The position numbers and the translations under genes were made by a program. Below are positions 1-8,196 of a stretch of DNA of 64,000 nucleotides, piece by piece. Positions within the stretch are counted from its first letter, which is position 1. Each line of letters begins with the position of its first letter. The stretch is from SYOC01 sp964441775 (lineage in GTDB: Bacteria > Desulfobacterota > Binatia > Bin18): NCBI GenBank assembly GCA_964441775.1, contig CAYTVL010000003.1, forward strand, positions 1 through 64,000, given 5' to 3'. The notes under the pieces are model-generated. The model was not told the DNA's origin, ran no database searches, and saw only the letters and a list, made by a program, of their open reading frames with translations.

Positions 1-216
1 AGACAATGGAGATTTCCTCTCATTCCATCTCTGCGCTTCGTGGCGCACTGGCCATAACAGCCTCCCCACAGCCCATATAGAATGACAATCAATTGATTAC
101 AAGAGAAACTCAGTGTCGCAAGATTGACAAAAGCTGGGGGTTCCCTGCGCTTCCATCCAACCTGCCTGACGGGTGAGAGAGGAGGTCTACTTATCGTGTG
201 AGAAAAGATAGGAAAT
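1..216. other. Intergenic, no feature seen
   Basis: No ORF with a ribosome site, no strong hairpin and no RNA gene could be recognised here. It lies downstream of the minus-strand HNH gene and may hold its transcription end, but no clear T-tract hairpin is visible. Confidence 0.3.
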
Positions 217-642
217 TTACACATGCGGAGGATGCACCCCGAGGCTCACCCAGAGGTTACGCGCCATAACAATTGTCGGATGATTCATGTTTAATGCCAT
301 GATGGTTGCCCGTCCTATTTGCGTGCGCCCCTCAACACGCACTCCATCCTCATTCCACTGAAAGTGACGTGACCATTTCTGGGTCCGAGGATTAAAGAGC
401 GAGACCTTCCGTCCGCTCACGGGGTCTTGATGATGTGTTCGTCTGCCCTTGTGAAGATTGCACCGAGCGCAGGCAAACGCCAGATTGTCGAGAGTAGTCG
501 GACCGCCAGATGTTTCGGGAATCACATGTTCAACATGCAATGGCCCTCCGATAATCCTTTCAGGACTTCGGCAGTATTCACAACGATTACGGGCGCGTTC
601 GGCGATGGCCTGGCGCAGAGCTGCAGGGACGTATGCCACCAA
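217..642 (-). CDS. HNH endonuclease family protein
   Basis: 141-residue HNH nuclease domain protein. Visible are two zinc-knuckle pairs (CEYC at residues 21-24 and CARC at 58-61), the core HVEH at 36-39, Asn53 and His64, which together form a beta-beta-alpha metal nuclease fold. About 75 C-terminal residues follow the core, with a conserved GRATI segment. The start lies 3 bases after the stop of the upstream gene, so the two are co-transcribed and probably coupled. A second HNH protein of the same layout (CEYC, VEH, GRATIEAL, ends in HPP) lies at 55150-55581, again behind a small helical gene. DNA cleavage is expected from the family; the biological target is unknown. Confidence 0.85.
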   Translation of the reverse strand: MVAYVPAALRQAIAERARNRCEYCRSPERIIGGPLHVEHVIPETSGGPTTLDNLAFACARCNLHKGRRTHHQDPVSGRKVSLFNPRTQKWSRHFQWNEDGVRVEGRTQIGRATIMALNMNHPTIVMARNLWVSLGVHPPHV

Positions 643-645
643 TTG

Positions 646-1029
646 TCATTCATCCGGACGCAAATCGTCTGGTAGGGTTCCACGTTGTTTCAGGAGAAAG
701 AGTGCTTTCGCCTTGCGCAAGGTCGCGAAGTCCTCCTCTTCGACAAGCGTCACCGCCTCCCGCTGCTCTTCTTCGGAGAGACTGCGTTGTTGTTGAGCGG
801 CCAACAGTTCCTGCAACCGCAGTATATGTTCCGAAGGAAGAATTGCGCGGGCCGCTTGGAGTAACTCGTAGTCAGACAACTGATCGAGGTCAGGAAGCGT
901 GACTTGCATCGGAGGTCGAATCCACCCGTAGACAACCTCTTCGAGTGAACGTCGTGTGGTTTTGGCGACATCTTGTGCACGTTGGTAAACTTCGTCAGGA
1001 AGTTCGAGGGTGACGACATGCATCGCCAT
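646..1029 (-). CDS. Small helical protein paired with HNH nuclease
   Basis: About 127 residues. The N-terminus (VVTLELPDEVYQRAQDVAK) looks like the strand-helix of a CopG/Arc-type ribbon-helix-helix protein; the rest is predicted helical and rich in Glu, Leu and Gln. The start is the ATG at 1029, nine bases after a GGAG; an ATG 18 bases upstream has no better site. It immediately precedes the HNH gene in an operon. A distant counterpart (55574-55984) precedes the other HNH gene. The role is unknown: it could be a DNA-binding regulator, an antitoxin or a nuclease partner. No catalytic motif is visible. Confidence 0.65.
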   Translation of the reverse strand: MAMHVVTLELPDEVYQRAQDVAKTTRRSLEEVVYGWIRPPMQVTLPDLDQLSDYELLQAARAILPSEHILRLQELLAAQQQRSLSEEEQREAVTLVEEEDFATLRKAKALFLLKQRGTLPDDLRPDE

Positions 1030-1047
1030 AGTTTGTTGCTCCTTCAC

Positions 1048-1152
1048 TAAGGGTACGATTTTTCCACTGCCACTGTCTTATCCATGTAACACAACTTCCT
1101 GAAGGAGAGGAGAGCATGAGCCGGGGTAGACCAACTTCTGTTTGGTTGAGGC
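1048..1152. other. Intergenic, no confident feature
   Basis: Short gap between two minus-strand genes. It contains a GGAGAGGAG stretch followed by a 29-codon plus-strand reading frame that overlaps the end of the next gene; nothing else supports it as a gene. Confidence 0.3.
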
Positions 1153-1680
1153 TCACTTATTCGCGTCTTGATAATCTTGTACGAGTTCCCCAAGCAGGTT
1201 CGTAAGAATCTGATTCACATAAAATCCAAGTTCAGAGCGATCGAGCATCGCCATCGTGCCGTCCTCCCAGGTCGACACCAGCAATGGCGGCGGTTCGGGA
1301 GTGTCCGAGGCTGCCGCCACTCCCGGAGCATGGGTGAGACGCGCAAATTGTTTCACTTGAACCGTGAGATAAAAACTGACCGGCGCATGCGCTTGTTCAC
1401 CACCGACAACCGAGCTTAAGCGCAGATACAGCACGGGAACGCCGCTTACACCACGCGTGATCTTCACCCCGTGTTGGGTTAAATAGGCTTCAGCAGTCGT
1501 CTGGAGTTGGTCTTTTTGTAACCCTATTTTTTGCGTCGCGGTATTGAAATCTTCCACCACGACACGTAGGGCAGTCACCGCAGCGAGGCTGCGTACTGAA
1601 GAGGACATCGCCGCCTGCGAGGATGAGAGGAACTCTCCCCACAGCAAGATGGCAAAGAACAACAGAAAACGTATGCGCAT
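1153..1680 (-). CDS. Secreted hypothetical protein
   Basis: 175 residues with a clear Sec signal peptide (MRIR followed by a hydrophobic stretch, cleavage near SSQAA at residues 20-24). The mature part reads like a small periplasmic domain: a Val-rich strand, TAEAYLTQHGVKI, then beta strands such as LYLRLSSVV and FYLTVQVKQF, and a C-terminal helix with Glu/Leu repeats. No family is recognised. The start is well supported by GGAG six bases before ATG. It stands alone, divergent from the PanE-like gene. Confidence 0.6.
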   Translation of the reverse strand: MRIRFLLFFAILLWGEFLSSSQAAMSSSVRSLAAVTALRVVVEDFNTATQKIGLQKDQLQTTAEAYLTQHGVKITRGVSGVPVLYLRLSSVVGGEQAHAPVSFYLTVQVKQFARLTHAPGVAAASDTPEPPPLLVSTWEDGTMAMLDRSELGFYVNQILTNLLGELVQDYQDANK

Positions 1681-1736
1681 GAGATCTCCTTACTAGTGAC
1701 CCTATCGGCGTCTGCAATGTGTCACTTTACGCTCGA

Positions 1737-1766
1737 TTGACAATACCAGCTCCGACACGAAATAAT
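1737..1766 (+). promoter_or_regulatory. Probable sigma-70 promoter of the PanE-like gene
   Basis: A perfect TTGACA at 1737-1742 is followed after 18 bases by AATAAT at 1761-1766, which matches the -10 consensus at five of six positions. The predicted transcript begins near 1773, about 30 bases before the ATG at 1805 with its AGGAGG site. Confidence 0.5.
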
Positions 1767-1804
1767 CCATCGGCTTCATCAGGTCTCAAATCAGGAGGGG
1801 AAAT

Positions 1805-2788
1805 ATGCGCGTAGTTGTTCTTGGAGCAGGCGGTGTGGGCTCGGTGGTCGCAGGGTATCTCGCCAGAGCAGGCTATGACGTGGTTATGATCGCCCGTCCG
1901 GGGCACGCTGTAAAAGTGCAACAAGACGGGTTGCACATCGTTGGGCTGGAAGACTTCCACGTGCGCGTACCGGCCCTCGCCGACGCCACCACGTTACAGA
2001 CCGCCGACATGCTCATTATCACTGTCAAAACAAAAGACATGATGCGCTCTTTAGCCGGCGTGGCGCACATGCAGGTGGGTGGCGTGGCGTCGCTCCAGAA
2101 TGGCGTGGTCAAAAACGAGCAAATTGCTGCGGTCTTCGGCAAGGACAAAGTGGTCGGAGCCACCACGATGATTGGCGCTTCGATTCTCAAAGACGGCGAA
2201 GTCGAGTACACACTCGACGGTGTCACCTTTTTCGGTGAACCCAATAAACGTCCGTCTGAACGAGTCCGACAGATCGTCGAACTGTTTGTGAAGTCTGGCC
2301 TCAAAGGAGCAGAAGCGGACGATATCGAATCGGTCGAATGGACGAAACAAGCGTTTCAGAATCCCTTCGCCCCGCTCTCGGCCATCACGCGCCTACCGGT
2401 ACACTTGGTGTGGTCAAGTCCGCAATTGGCCAGTATCTCGGTCCACATGTTCCGTGAAGTTGTGGCCGTGGCAAAAGCGCAAGGCGTGGCGCTCTCAAAA
2501 CATCCAGCCTGGAGTTTGTTTAACATTGCAATTTGGCGCGACGCGCCGTTCGCGGATGCGGTGCAAATGATTAATGATGTGGGCGCTCGCGTCTCAGCCA
2601 GTGGTCGTACGCACATCCTTCCGTCGATGCTGCAAGATGTGCTAGCCAGTAAGCAGACCGAGATCGAAGAAACCGTTGGCCATGTCATGAAAGAAGGGCA
2701 ACGGTTGGGGATTCCCGTGCCGTTTACCGAGTTCGCGTATCGAACGGTCAAAGCCATCGAGGAAAACTATCCAGGGCGAGTGAATTGA
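1805..2788 (+). CDS. panE: 2-dehydropantoate 2-reductase (ApbA/PanE family)
   Basis: 327 residues, the normal family length. An N-terminal Rossmann fold starts with GAGGVG (residues 7-12) and binds NADPH; the C-terminal helical domain contains EWTKQAFQNPFAPLSAIT, the region of the family's catalytic lysine and substrate Asn. The family reduces 2-dehydropantoate to pantoate in pantothenate/CoA synthesis, but many members act on other 2-keto acids, so the substrate is not certain. Start chosen from AGGAGGGG before ATG. It is a single gene upstream of the thioredoxin-like selenoprotein candidate; no other pantothenate genes are nearby. Confidence 0.85.
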   Translation: MRVVVLGAGGVGSVVAGYLARAGYDVVMIARPGHAVKVQQDGLHIVGLEDFHVRVPALADATTLQTADMLIITVKTKDMMRSLAGVAHMQVGGVASLQNGVVKNEQIAAVFGKDKVVGATTMIGASILKDGEVEYTLDGVTFFGEPNKRPSERVRQIVELFVKSGLKGAEADDIESVEWTKQAFQNPFAPLSAITRLPVHLVWSSPQLASISVHMFREVVAVAKAQGVALSKHPAWSLFNIAIWRDAPFADAVQMINDVGARVSASGRTHILPSMLQDVLASKQTEIEETVGHVMKEGQRLGIPVPFTEFAYRTVKAIEENYPGRVN

Positions 2789-2834
2789 GCGCGCCTTTCG
2801 GAGGCTTCTCTAGGTTTTCTTCGTTGTTTAACGC

Positions 2835-2840
2835 TATAAT
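2835..2840 (+). promoter_or_regulatory. -10 box (TATAAT) upstream of the UGA-containing DsbA gene
   Basis: A consensus TATAAT lies 33 bases before the ATG at 2874. No good -35 is visible at the standard distance (TAGGTT is the best at 18 bases), so the assignment is tentative. Confidence 0.35.
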
Positions 2841-2873
2841 GACGTGTATGACAAACCCTATGAAGGAGGTTCG

Positions 2874-3902
2874 ATGAACGTTTCGCAACCCTACGGGAAA
2901 GCGGCGCGAAGCCTGGCAGCCGCCGCAGTGTTTTTCTCCCTGTCGGGCGTGGCGCTGGCGGAGGAAGCCAACGGCGTGCTCGCGAAGGTTGGAGATCATG
3001 TGATCACGGAAAACGATATTACTGACGATATCGCTGGGCAGATGGTGCGAATCAATAATCAGTTGTATGCCGCCAAGAAACAAGCGGTGGACTCGGCGGT
3101 CGCGACATACCTGATGGACCAAGAAGCCCAAAAGCGCGGCGTTTCGCGTGAGCAACTCTTCAAACAAGAGGTGATGGACAAAACACCGGCGGTGACGGAC
3201 CAAGAAGTGCAACAGGTCTATGAGGCCAACAAGGCGCGGCTCGGCAATAAATCACTTGACGAAGTAAAATCACAAATCACACCACAATTGCAATCCGGTA
3301 AACAGCAACAACGCCAACAAGCGTTCATGCAAGAGCTGAAAAAGGCTGCGGCAGTCAAGATCTTATTAAAGCCGCCAGTGCTGAATGTCCCGCTGGACGG
3401 AGCGCCGGTTAAAGGACCGGCGACGGCGCCGGTGACTATTGTTGAGTTCTCCGACTTCCAATGACCGTACTGCGCTCGAGTTCAGTCTGAACTCGCCAAA
3501 ATTCGAGAGACCTATAAAGATAAAGTCAGAATCGTGTACAAGGATTTTCCTCTCAGCATTCACAACAACGCCCAGAAAGCGGCGGAAGCGGCCCGCTGCT
3601 CCCTTGAGCAAGATAAAGAAAAATACTGGGAATACCACGACAAGCTGTTTGCCAACAGCACCGCTCTTACGCAGGACAATTTGAAGAAGTTTGCGGCGGA
3701 CTTGAAGTTTGATACCGCGCAATTTAACACCTGTCTCGACAGCGGGAAATATGTCGCGGCGATCAGCAAAGACACGGCGGACGGCGCGAAGGTTGGTGTG
3801 AGCGGCACCCCGGCGTTTCTCATCAACGGGCAGTTCCTCTCCGGCGCTCAACCGTTCAGCGCTTTTCAAGAAGTGATCGACGACGCCCTGAGCGCGCAAT
3901 AA
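2874..3902 (+). CDS. Probable selenoprotein: PPIase-N/DsbA-like thiol oxidoreductase (in-frame UGA = Sec)
   Basis: The frame reads 342 residues if the TGA at 3462-3464 is decoded as selenocysteine. Residues 1-29 are a Sec signal peptide (cleavage after VALA). Residues about 32-165 resemble the SurA N-terminal/parvulin-linker region without a catalytic PPIase domain. From about residue 180 follows a Thioredoxin_4 DsbA domain. Its active site reads F-Q-U-P-Y-C, with Sec197 and Cys200 in the place of CxxC, and a cis-Pro loop SGTPAF near 313. Downstream of the TGA the frame continues without a break and with full domain conservation (KDFPLSIH, WEYHDKLFAN). A perfect hairpin starts 12 bases after the TGA. 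The paralogue at 12719-13945 has CPQC at this site. The start ATG has AAGGAGG. Expected role: periplasmic disulfide chemistry. Annotation pipelines will split it at 3464 or call it a pseudogene. No SelA/B/D gene lies in the window. Confidence 0.85.
3477..3495 (+). promoter_or_regulatory. SECIS-like hairpin downstream of the in-frame UGA
   Basis: CGAGTTCA (3477-3484) pairs perfectly with TGAACTCG (3488-3495) around the loop G-T-C. The apical loop begins 21 bases after the last base of TGA (20 bases in between), within the roughly 16-37 base window known for bacterial SECIS elements, and the loop starts with GU as the SelB-binding consensus requires. The hairpin is inside the coding sequence, as in other bacteria. 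Confidence 0.75.
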
Positions 3903-3917
3903 CGCGCCAATGCAGAG

Positions 3918-3975
3918 TGCGGAATGCGGAATGAAAAAAGAAGCCCTGCTTCGCTCCCGCATTCTACATTCCGCA
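3918..3975. terminator. Inverted repeat between convergent genes
   Basis: Sixteen bases at 3918-3933 (TGCGGAATG then CGGAATG) pair with 3960-3975 at 14 of 16 positions around a 26-base loop that contains an A6 run. It lies between the convergent selenoprotein candidate and the luciferase-like gene, so a bidirectional terminator is plausible. Confidence 0.4.
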
Positions 3976-3981
3976 ATGATT

Positions 3982-5037
3982 TTATAATCCTCTCACCGCC
4001 GGCATCACCTCTTCCGCGAAGCGTCGCATGCTGGTGAGCACTTGTTGGTGCGACACCAATCCGCCGGGATTAAACCAGCAGATCAGTTGGTCCATCTTGC
4101 AGCGCTCGTACGCCGCGTGAATTTTGCGCACGCATACTTCAGGTGGGCCATATAACGCCATCGTCTCATCAACAGCCTCCCACGTGATCGAGTCCATACG
4201 TTTCCGCACCTCTTTCAAATACTCATACGAAGTAGACTGATCGCGCTGGCCCAGGCGCGCCTGATTACTCACCGTGCGGAAATAGTGCATGAAGCTGGTT
4301 TCTACTTCTTGCTGAATAGTGGCCTCGCTGTCCGCAATATACAAAGGAAACAACACTGCGACGTTAGGCATTTTGCTTTGATGGCCAGCTTGTTGAAAGG
4401 CCTGGCGATAAATGTCGATATGCTCAGGCAGCTTCGGAAAAGGATTGATGGGCGACGCGACAAAGATTGAGTAGCCACGGTCTCCGGCAAAGGCTGCGGT
4501 CTCCGGGCTGTTGGCCGCGATCCGCAACGGCGGATACGGCTTCTGAAACGGCTTGGGCACAACCGCCGTCTCCGGAATCTGGAAATATTTTCCCTCAAAG
4601 GAAAAACGCTCCTGCGACCATGCCCGCTCAATGATCTCCAGCGCTTCCTCGAAGCGCTCGCGGCTCTCGTCGCGGGACACTTGATACCCTTGGAAGTGAA
4701 TGGCGATCGTGCCCCGTCCCACGCCGAAGTCCAGCCGACCTTGGCTGAGAATATCGACTGTCGCCGCATCTTCAGCAATCCGTAGTGGATGTTGCAGAGG
4801 CAGCAACGTGACCGCCGTGCCCAAGCGAATGCGTTTCGTGCGCTGGGCCAGCGCGGTCGTCACAATCAACGGCGACGGCATGATAGAAAAGGGGCGGTTG
4901 AAGTGCAACTCGGCCAGCCAGGCGGAGTCAAAGCCCAGTTCGTCGGCGTACACAATTTGTTCCATCGTTTCATGGTAGCGGGTGATTTCATTCTGGTCGG
5001 GCGAGCACGGCAGTTGATAGAATAGACCAAATTTCAT
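3982..5037 (-). CDS. LLM-class flavin-dependent oxidoreductase (luciferase-like)
   Basis: 351 residues, a TIM-barrel monooxygenase of the bacterial luciferase family. Typical segments: MKFGLFYQLP at the N-terminus, SAWLAELHF, ALAQRTKRIRLGTAVTLLPLQHPLRIAEDAATVDILSQG (given here as the family's conserved loop, residues about 70-108) and GVGRG at about 117. The family uses FMNH2 or F420H2 to oxidise or reduce organic substrates; which cofactor and substrate are used here cannot be read. The start is ATG 5037 after AAGGGA; a GTG-like extension of 14 residues upstream lacks conservation. Stands alone, divergent from the amidohydrolase group. Confidence 0.85.
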   Translation of the reverse strand: MKFGLFYQLPCSPDQNEITRYHETMEQIVYADELGFDSAWLAELHFNRPFSIMPSPLIVTTALAQRTKRIRLGTAVTLLPLQHPLRIAEDAATVDILSQGRLDFGVGRGTIAIHFQGYQVSRDESRERFEEALEIIERAWSQERFSFEGKYFQIPETAVVPKPFQKPYPPLRIAANSPETAAFAGDRGYSIFVASPINPFPKLPEHIDIYRQAFQQAGHQSKMPNVAVLFPLYIADSEATIQQEVETSFMHYFRTVSNQARLGQRDQSTSYEYLKEVRKRMDSITWEAVDETMALYGPPEVCVRKIHAAYERCKMDQLICWFNPGGLVSHQQVLTSMRRFAEEVMPAVRGL

Positions 5038-5311
5038 ACGCAGATCCCTTTGCTTCGCGATGCGCTCATTCGCGCGCATTGTAGAGAATGCGAGACGAAA
5101 CGCAAGACAAGCATCAGAAAGGGATCAGCGGCTTCTTCTTCCACCCTGAGATCGACAGTGCTACAAGGATAGTGGGGAAACTGGACGCGAGGGGTGAATC
5201 TGTGTTCCAGTCATGTTCATGCTTTCTGACGCTTGGCGGTGCTTTAACTGGTGCGGATCGACTTCTCAAAACGTAACACGCAACCACACTGTCCCAAAGG
5301 AGGCGAACGTT

Positions 5312-6451
5312 ATGGCGCAAGGAAAAGTTATTGATGCCGACGGTCACATTCTGGAAGCGCCGGATCTGTGGTCCCGCTACTTGGAGAATCAATACAAAGA
5401 CCGGGCGATCCGCATGGAAAAAGACCAGAAGGGGGTGGAGTACTTCCTGATTGATGGCCGCCCTTCCGTCAACTTACGAGGCATGGGACCCGCAGTGGCG
5501 GGTATTGGTCAACCCTATCAAGAGATTTCCACGTCAGGGAAGTTTGGCTATTTCGATGGCCCGAAAGGCGCCTATGAGCCGACGGCTCGCTTGCGCCTGA
5601 TGGACGAGGAAGGGTTGGACGCAGCGGTGCTTTTTCCTTCTCTTGGCTTGGCCTGGGAGGTCGAAGTCAAAGAAGCGGAGTTAGCAGCGGCGTATGTGCG
5701 CGCATACAACAACTGGATCATTGATTTTTGCAGCACGAACCCCAAACGTCTCGTGCCTGTGGCCCACATCTCACTGCTGGATATTGACGAAGGCGTCAAA
5801 GAGGTGAAGCGAGTGGCGAAACTCGGCGTCAAGGGTGCGTTCATGCGCGCGGCCCCGCCGAGTCAGATTCCGTACTGGGATCGCGCGTATGATCCTTTCT
5901 GGGCGGCGTTGCAAGACGCGGATATGCCCATCGGCTTTCACGTCTCCTTAAATGAATACTTCCTCGGCCATCAGTGGAAGATGCGCGAATCGGTCACCGC
6001 TGTGCAAAGTCCTTTACATGGATACCGTTTCAGCGTGGTGATGTTTGACGTGCAAGCTGCATTCGCCGCCTTGTGCCAGGGCGCGGTGTTCGATCGCTTC
6101 CCCCGACTGAAAGTGTTGCTTTTGGAAACAGGCGGCGGCTGGATCGCCCATTTTCTGGAACGAATGGACGCCAAGCATAAATTGCTGAGTTGGAAGACTG
6201 GGCTGAAGCACTACCCCAGCGAATACTTCCGCCGTCAGTGCTGGATTTCCTTTGATCCAGATGAAACTACTATCCCAGATATGGTAAAGCACTGTGGTGC
6301 GGACAGATTCATCTGGGCCTCGGATTTCCCGCACTTTGACGCCAGCCCGGCGGCGGTGGAGGAAACGAAGGCAGCCATCGCGTCGTTGAGCCCAAGTGAA
6401 CAACAATTGATTCTCGGAGACAATGTCGCGAAGATTTATGGACTCTCGTGA
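5312..6451 (+). CDS. Amidohydrolase-2 family protein (metal-dependent hydrolase/decarboxylase)
   Basis: 379 residues. The first metal motif is DADGHIL near the N-terminus (family D-x-D/H-x-H). FHVSLNEYF (middle) and the C-terminal ASDFPHFD carry further metal and catalytic residues, and the protein ends in a GDNVAKIYGL helix typical of the family. Relatives decarboxylate or hydrolyse aromatic-derived acids (aminocarboxymuconate semialdehyde decarboxylase group). Start: ATG 5312 after AAAGGAGG; 33 upstream codons are unlike the family. It is followed after one base by a ferredoxin-like gene and then by a second amidohydrolase of the same family, so the three probably form one catabolic operon. 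Confidence 0.85.
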   Translation: MAQGKVIDADGHILEAPDLWSRYLENQYKDRAIRMEKDQKGVEYFLIDGRPSVNLRGMGPAVAGIGQPYQEISTSGKFGYFDGPKGAYEPTARLRLMDEEGLDAAVLFPSLGLAWEVEVKEAELAAAYVRAYNNWIIDFCSTNPKRLVPVAHISLLDIDEGVKEVKRVAKLGVKGAFMRAAPPSQIPYWDRAYDPFWAALQDADMPIGFHVSLNEYFLGHQWKMRESVTAVQSPLHGYRFSVVMFDVQAAFAALCQGAVFDRFPRLKVLLLETGGGWIAHFLERMDAKHKLLSWKTGLKHYPSEYFRRQCWISFDPDETTIPDMVKHCGADRFIWASDFPHFDASPAAVEETKAAIASLSPSEQQLILGDNVAKIYGLS

Positions 6452-6452
6452 G

Positions 6453-6842
6453 ATGAACCCCATAACCGACGAGACGGCCGGACGTTCAGACTGTGTACAG
6501 TTCTACCTGTGCACTCAAATGCACTGCGCCCGACGCGTCGTTTCTTTGAAAATTCACACCACCGACGCGGCGACCACGGAACTCACAGGTCCAGACCTGA
6601 TCCGCGCCCTGCAAGGACTGACGGCGGAAAAGAATGTTGCAGCGCGGATACAGGTGCGAGAGACTTCCTGCATGCGGGGGTGCTTGATCGGTCCGCGACT
6701 CAATGTGGTCGGAGTTGGAGGATTCAAAGATGCCATGCGGTATTTACACCTTCCGGCTGGGAGACGTCATCTCAACTGTCTCCCGTGGGAAGGAGTCGTC
6801 AGCTTAGAAGAACTTGTCAATAGCAACATCAAAGGAGGGTGA
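6453..6842 (+). CDS. Thioredoxin-like [2Fe-2S] ferredoxin-type protein
   Basis: 129 residues. Four cysteines follow the thioredoxin-fold ferredoxin pattern: LCTQMHC near residues 17-23 and CMRGC in the middle, followed by IGPRLNVVG. This matches the C-x5-C ... C-x3-C layout of small [2Fe-2S] proteins related to NuoE C-termini, although an extra Cys near residue 12 is present. The start ATG is one base after the stop of the upstream amidohydrolase and the stop is three bases before the next one, so it belongs to the operon. It may supply electrons to an oxygenase or reductase encoded elsewhere; a direct link to the hydrolases is inference. Confidence 0.65.
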   Translation: MNPITDETAGRSDCVQFYLCTQMHCARRVVSLKIHTTDAATTELTGPDLIRALQGLTAEKNVAARIQVRETSCMRGCLIGPRLNVVGVGGFKDAMRYLHLPAGRRHLNCLPWEGVVSLEELVNSNIKGG

Positions 6843-6845
6843 ATC

Positions 6846-7973
6846 ATGGCTGGACAAGGCATGATTTCTGCGGATTCACACGTTATTGAACCGCGCAACT
6901 TGTGGGTTGAGCGAGTAGACAAAGCGTTCCGAGACCGTGCGCCGCGCGTCGTGCACGATCCCCCTGGGCACAAAGGAGAGTGGTTTATTTGCGAGGGATT
7001 AGAGCCACGGGCCGCGTCTCTCGCCTTCGCCGCCGGGAAAGATCCCAGCGAATATAACGAATTTCAAAAAGCAACCAATTACGATAACGCGCTGCCCGGA
7101 GGATGGGAGGCCGCCCCTCGTCTGAAAGACATGGCGCTCGACGGGGTGGAGGCTGAGGTGATCTACACCACCTTGGGGTTCCGCTTGTTCGGTTTGCTTG
7201 ATGAGCCGTTCCAGCGTGAACTCTTTCGTGTCTACAATGACTGGCTAGCGGAGTTATGCAACTACGATCGCAAGCATCTCCTGGGCCTAGCTCTGATTCC
7301 ATTGCTCGATGTTGCGGCGGGAGTCAAAGAGCTGCACCGTTGCGCAAAGATGGGGTTACGAGGCGCGCTGATTATGTGTTCGCCTCCCGAAGGACAGAGC
7401 TACGCGGATCGTAGTTTTGATCCGTTCTGGACAGAAGCCCAAGCGCTCGGTCTGCCGCTTAGCCTGCATCTCGGCACGGGACATGGACGTGAGAGCCGCT
7501 ACGACGCGGATCTCTTTCTGCGCGCGATGACCATTCCGCATGAAGTGCAGCGCACCTTCGCTACCTTACTGTTCGGCGGAGTATTGGAACGGTTCCCTCA
7601 ACTGAAGCTCGTGTCTGCGGAAAACGATATCGGGTGGGTGCCCCATTTTCTTGCGCGCGCGGACTTGACGTTTCACAAGCTTGGCTCACTCAAGCTCAGC
7701 ACGTCCAGCGGCGCGACCCTCAAGCTGTTGCCTAGCGAATATTTCCGCCGCCAGGTGTACGCCACTTTTATTGATGATGAGGTCGGCGTGCGCAACTGCG
7801 ATCTCTTTGGCGTGGAGAACTATATGTGGTCCAGCGATTATCCGCACTTGATGGCGACGTGGCCACGATCACAAGAAGCAGTGGCGCGGAACTTCCGGGG
7901 CATTGATGATGATGTAAAGTGGAAAATCGTGCGGGACAACGCCGCGCGGCTGTACGGCATTGAGCTCAACTGA
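6846..7973 (+). CDS. Amidohydrolase-2 family protein
   Basis: 375 residues, paralogous to the 5312-6451 product. ISADSHVIEP at the N-terminus is the first metal motif; LHLGTGHGRE lies in the middle, ENDIGWVPHFL about residue 259, and SSDYPHLMATWP near 330 supplies the Asp/His pair. The terminal NAARLYGI helix is typical of the family. Likely Zn- or Mn-dependent hydrolysis or decarboxylation of a carboxylic acid substrate. Last gene of the three-gene operon; the preceding AAAGGAGGG supports the ATG. Confidence 0.85.
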   Translation: MAGQGMISADSHVIEPRNLWVERVDKAFRDRAPRVVHDPPGHKGEWFICEGLEPRAASLAFAAGKDPSEYNEFQKATNYDNALPGGWEAAPRLKDMALDGVEAEVIYTTLGFRLFGLLDEPFQRELFRVYNDWLAELCNYDRKHLLGLALIPLLDVAAGVKELHRCAKMGLRGALIMCSPPEGQSYADRSFDPFWTEAQALGLPLSLHLGTGHGRESRYDADLFLRAMTIPHEVQRTFATLLFGGVLERFPQLKLVSAENDIGWVPHFLARADLTFHKLGSLKLSTSSGATLKLLPSEYFRRQVYATFIDDEVGVRNCDLFGVENYMWSSDYPHLMATWPRSQEAVARNFRGIDDDVKWKIVRDNAARLYGIELN

Positions 7974-8061
7974 CGACATCACAAGGATACAAGGGCAGAG
8001 AGCAGAAGCCCCGATCAGTGCAGGGACCACCACAGTGAGGGTGAGGAGCACACCATGACCA

Positions 8062-8149
8062 CGTCATTCCCGCGCAAGCGGGAATCCAGGAGGCATAATC
8101 GGAAGCAAGTGCTGAATCTTCCTGGATGCCAGCCTTCGCTGGCATGACG
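8062..8149. repeat. Palindromic intergenic repeat (REP/MITE-like)
   Basis: An 88-base inverted structure. The outer ends CGTCAT and ATGACG pair, inner arms TCCAGGA and TCCTGGA pair, and two small hairpins are embedded (TTCCCGC-GCAA-GCGGGAA and TGCCAGC-CTTC-GCTGGCA). Elements of this type (CATTCCCGC ... GCGGGAATCCAGG) are common non-coding repeats in many bacterial genomes. The surrounding 7974-8196 gap holds nothing else that I can recognise. Confidence 0.65.
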
Positions 8150-8196
8150 GCGTTGAATCCATCAAAATCGGCGTGGTGGACCAGTAAAGACTTGTT

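Noticed and set aside
1116..1205. 29-codon plus-strand frame with a strong GGAGAGGAG site
   Set aside because: Too short and overlapping the end of the secreted protein gene; no family likeness. Could be real, but not supported.
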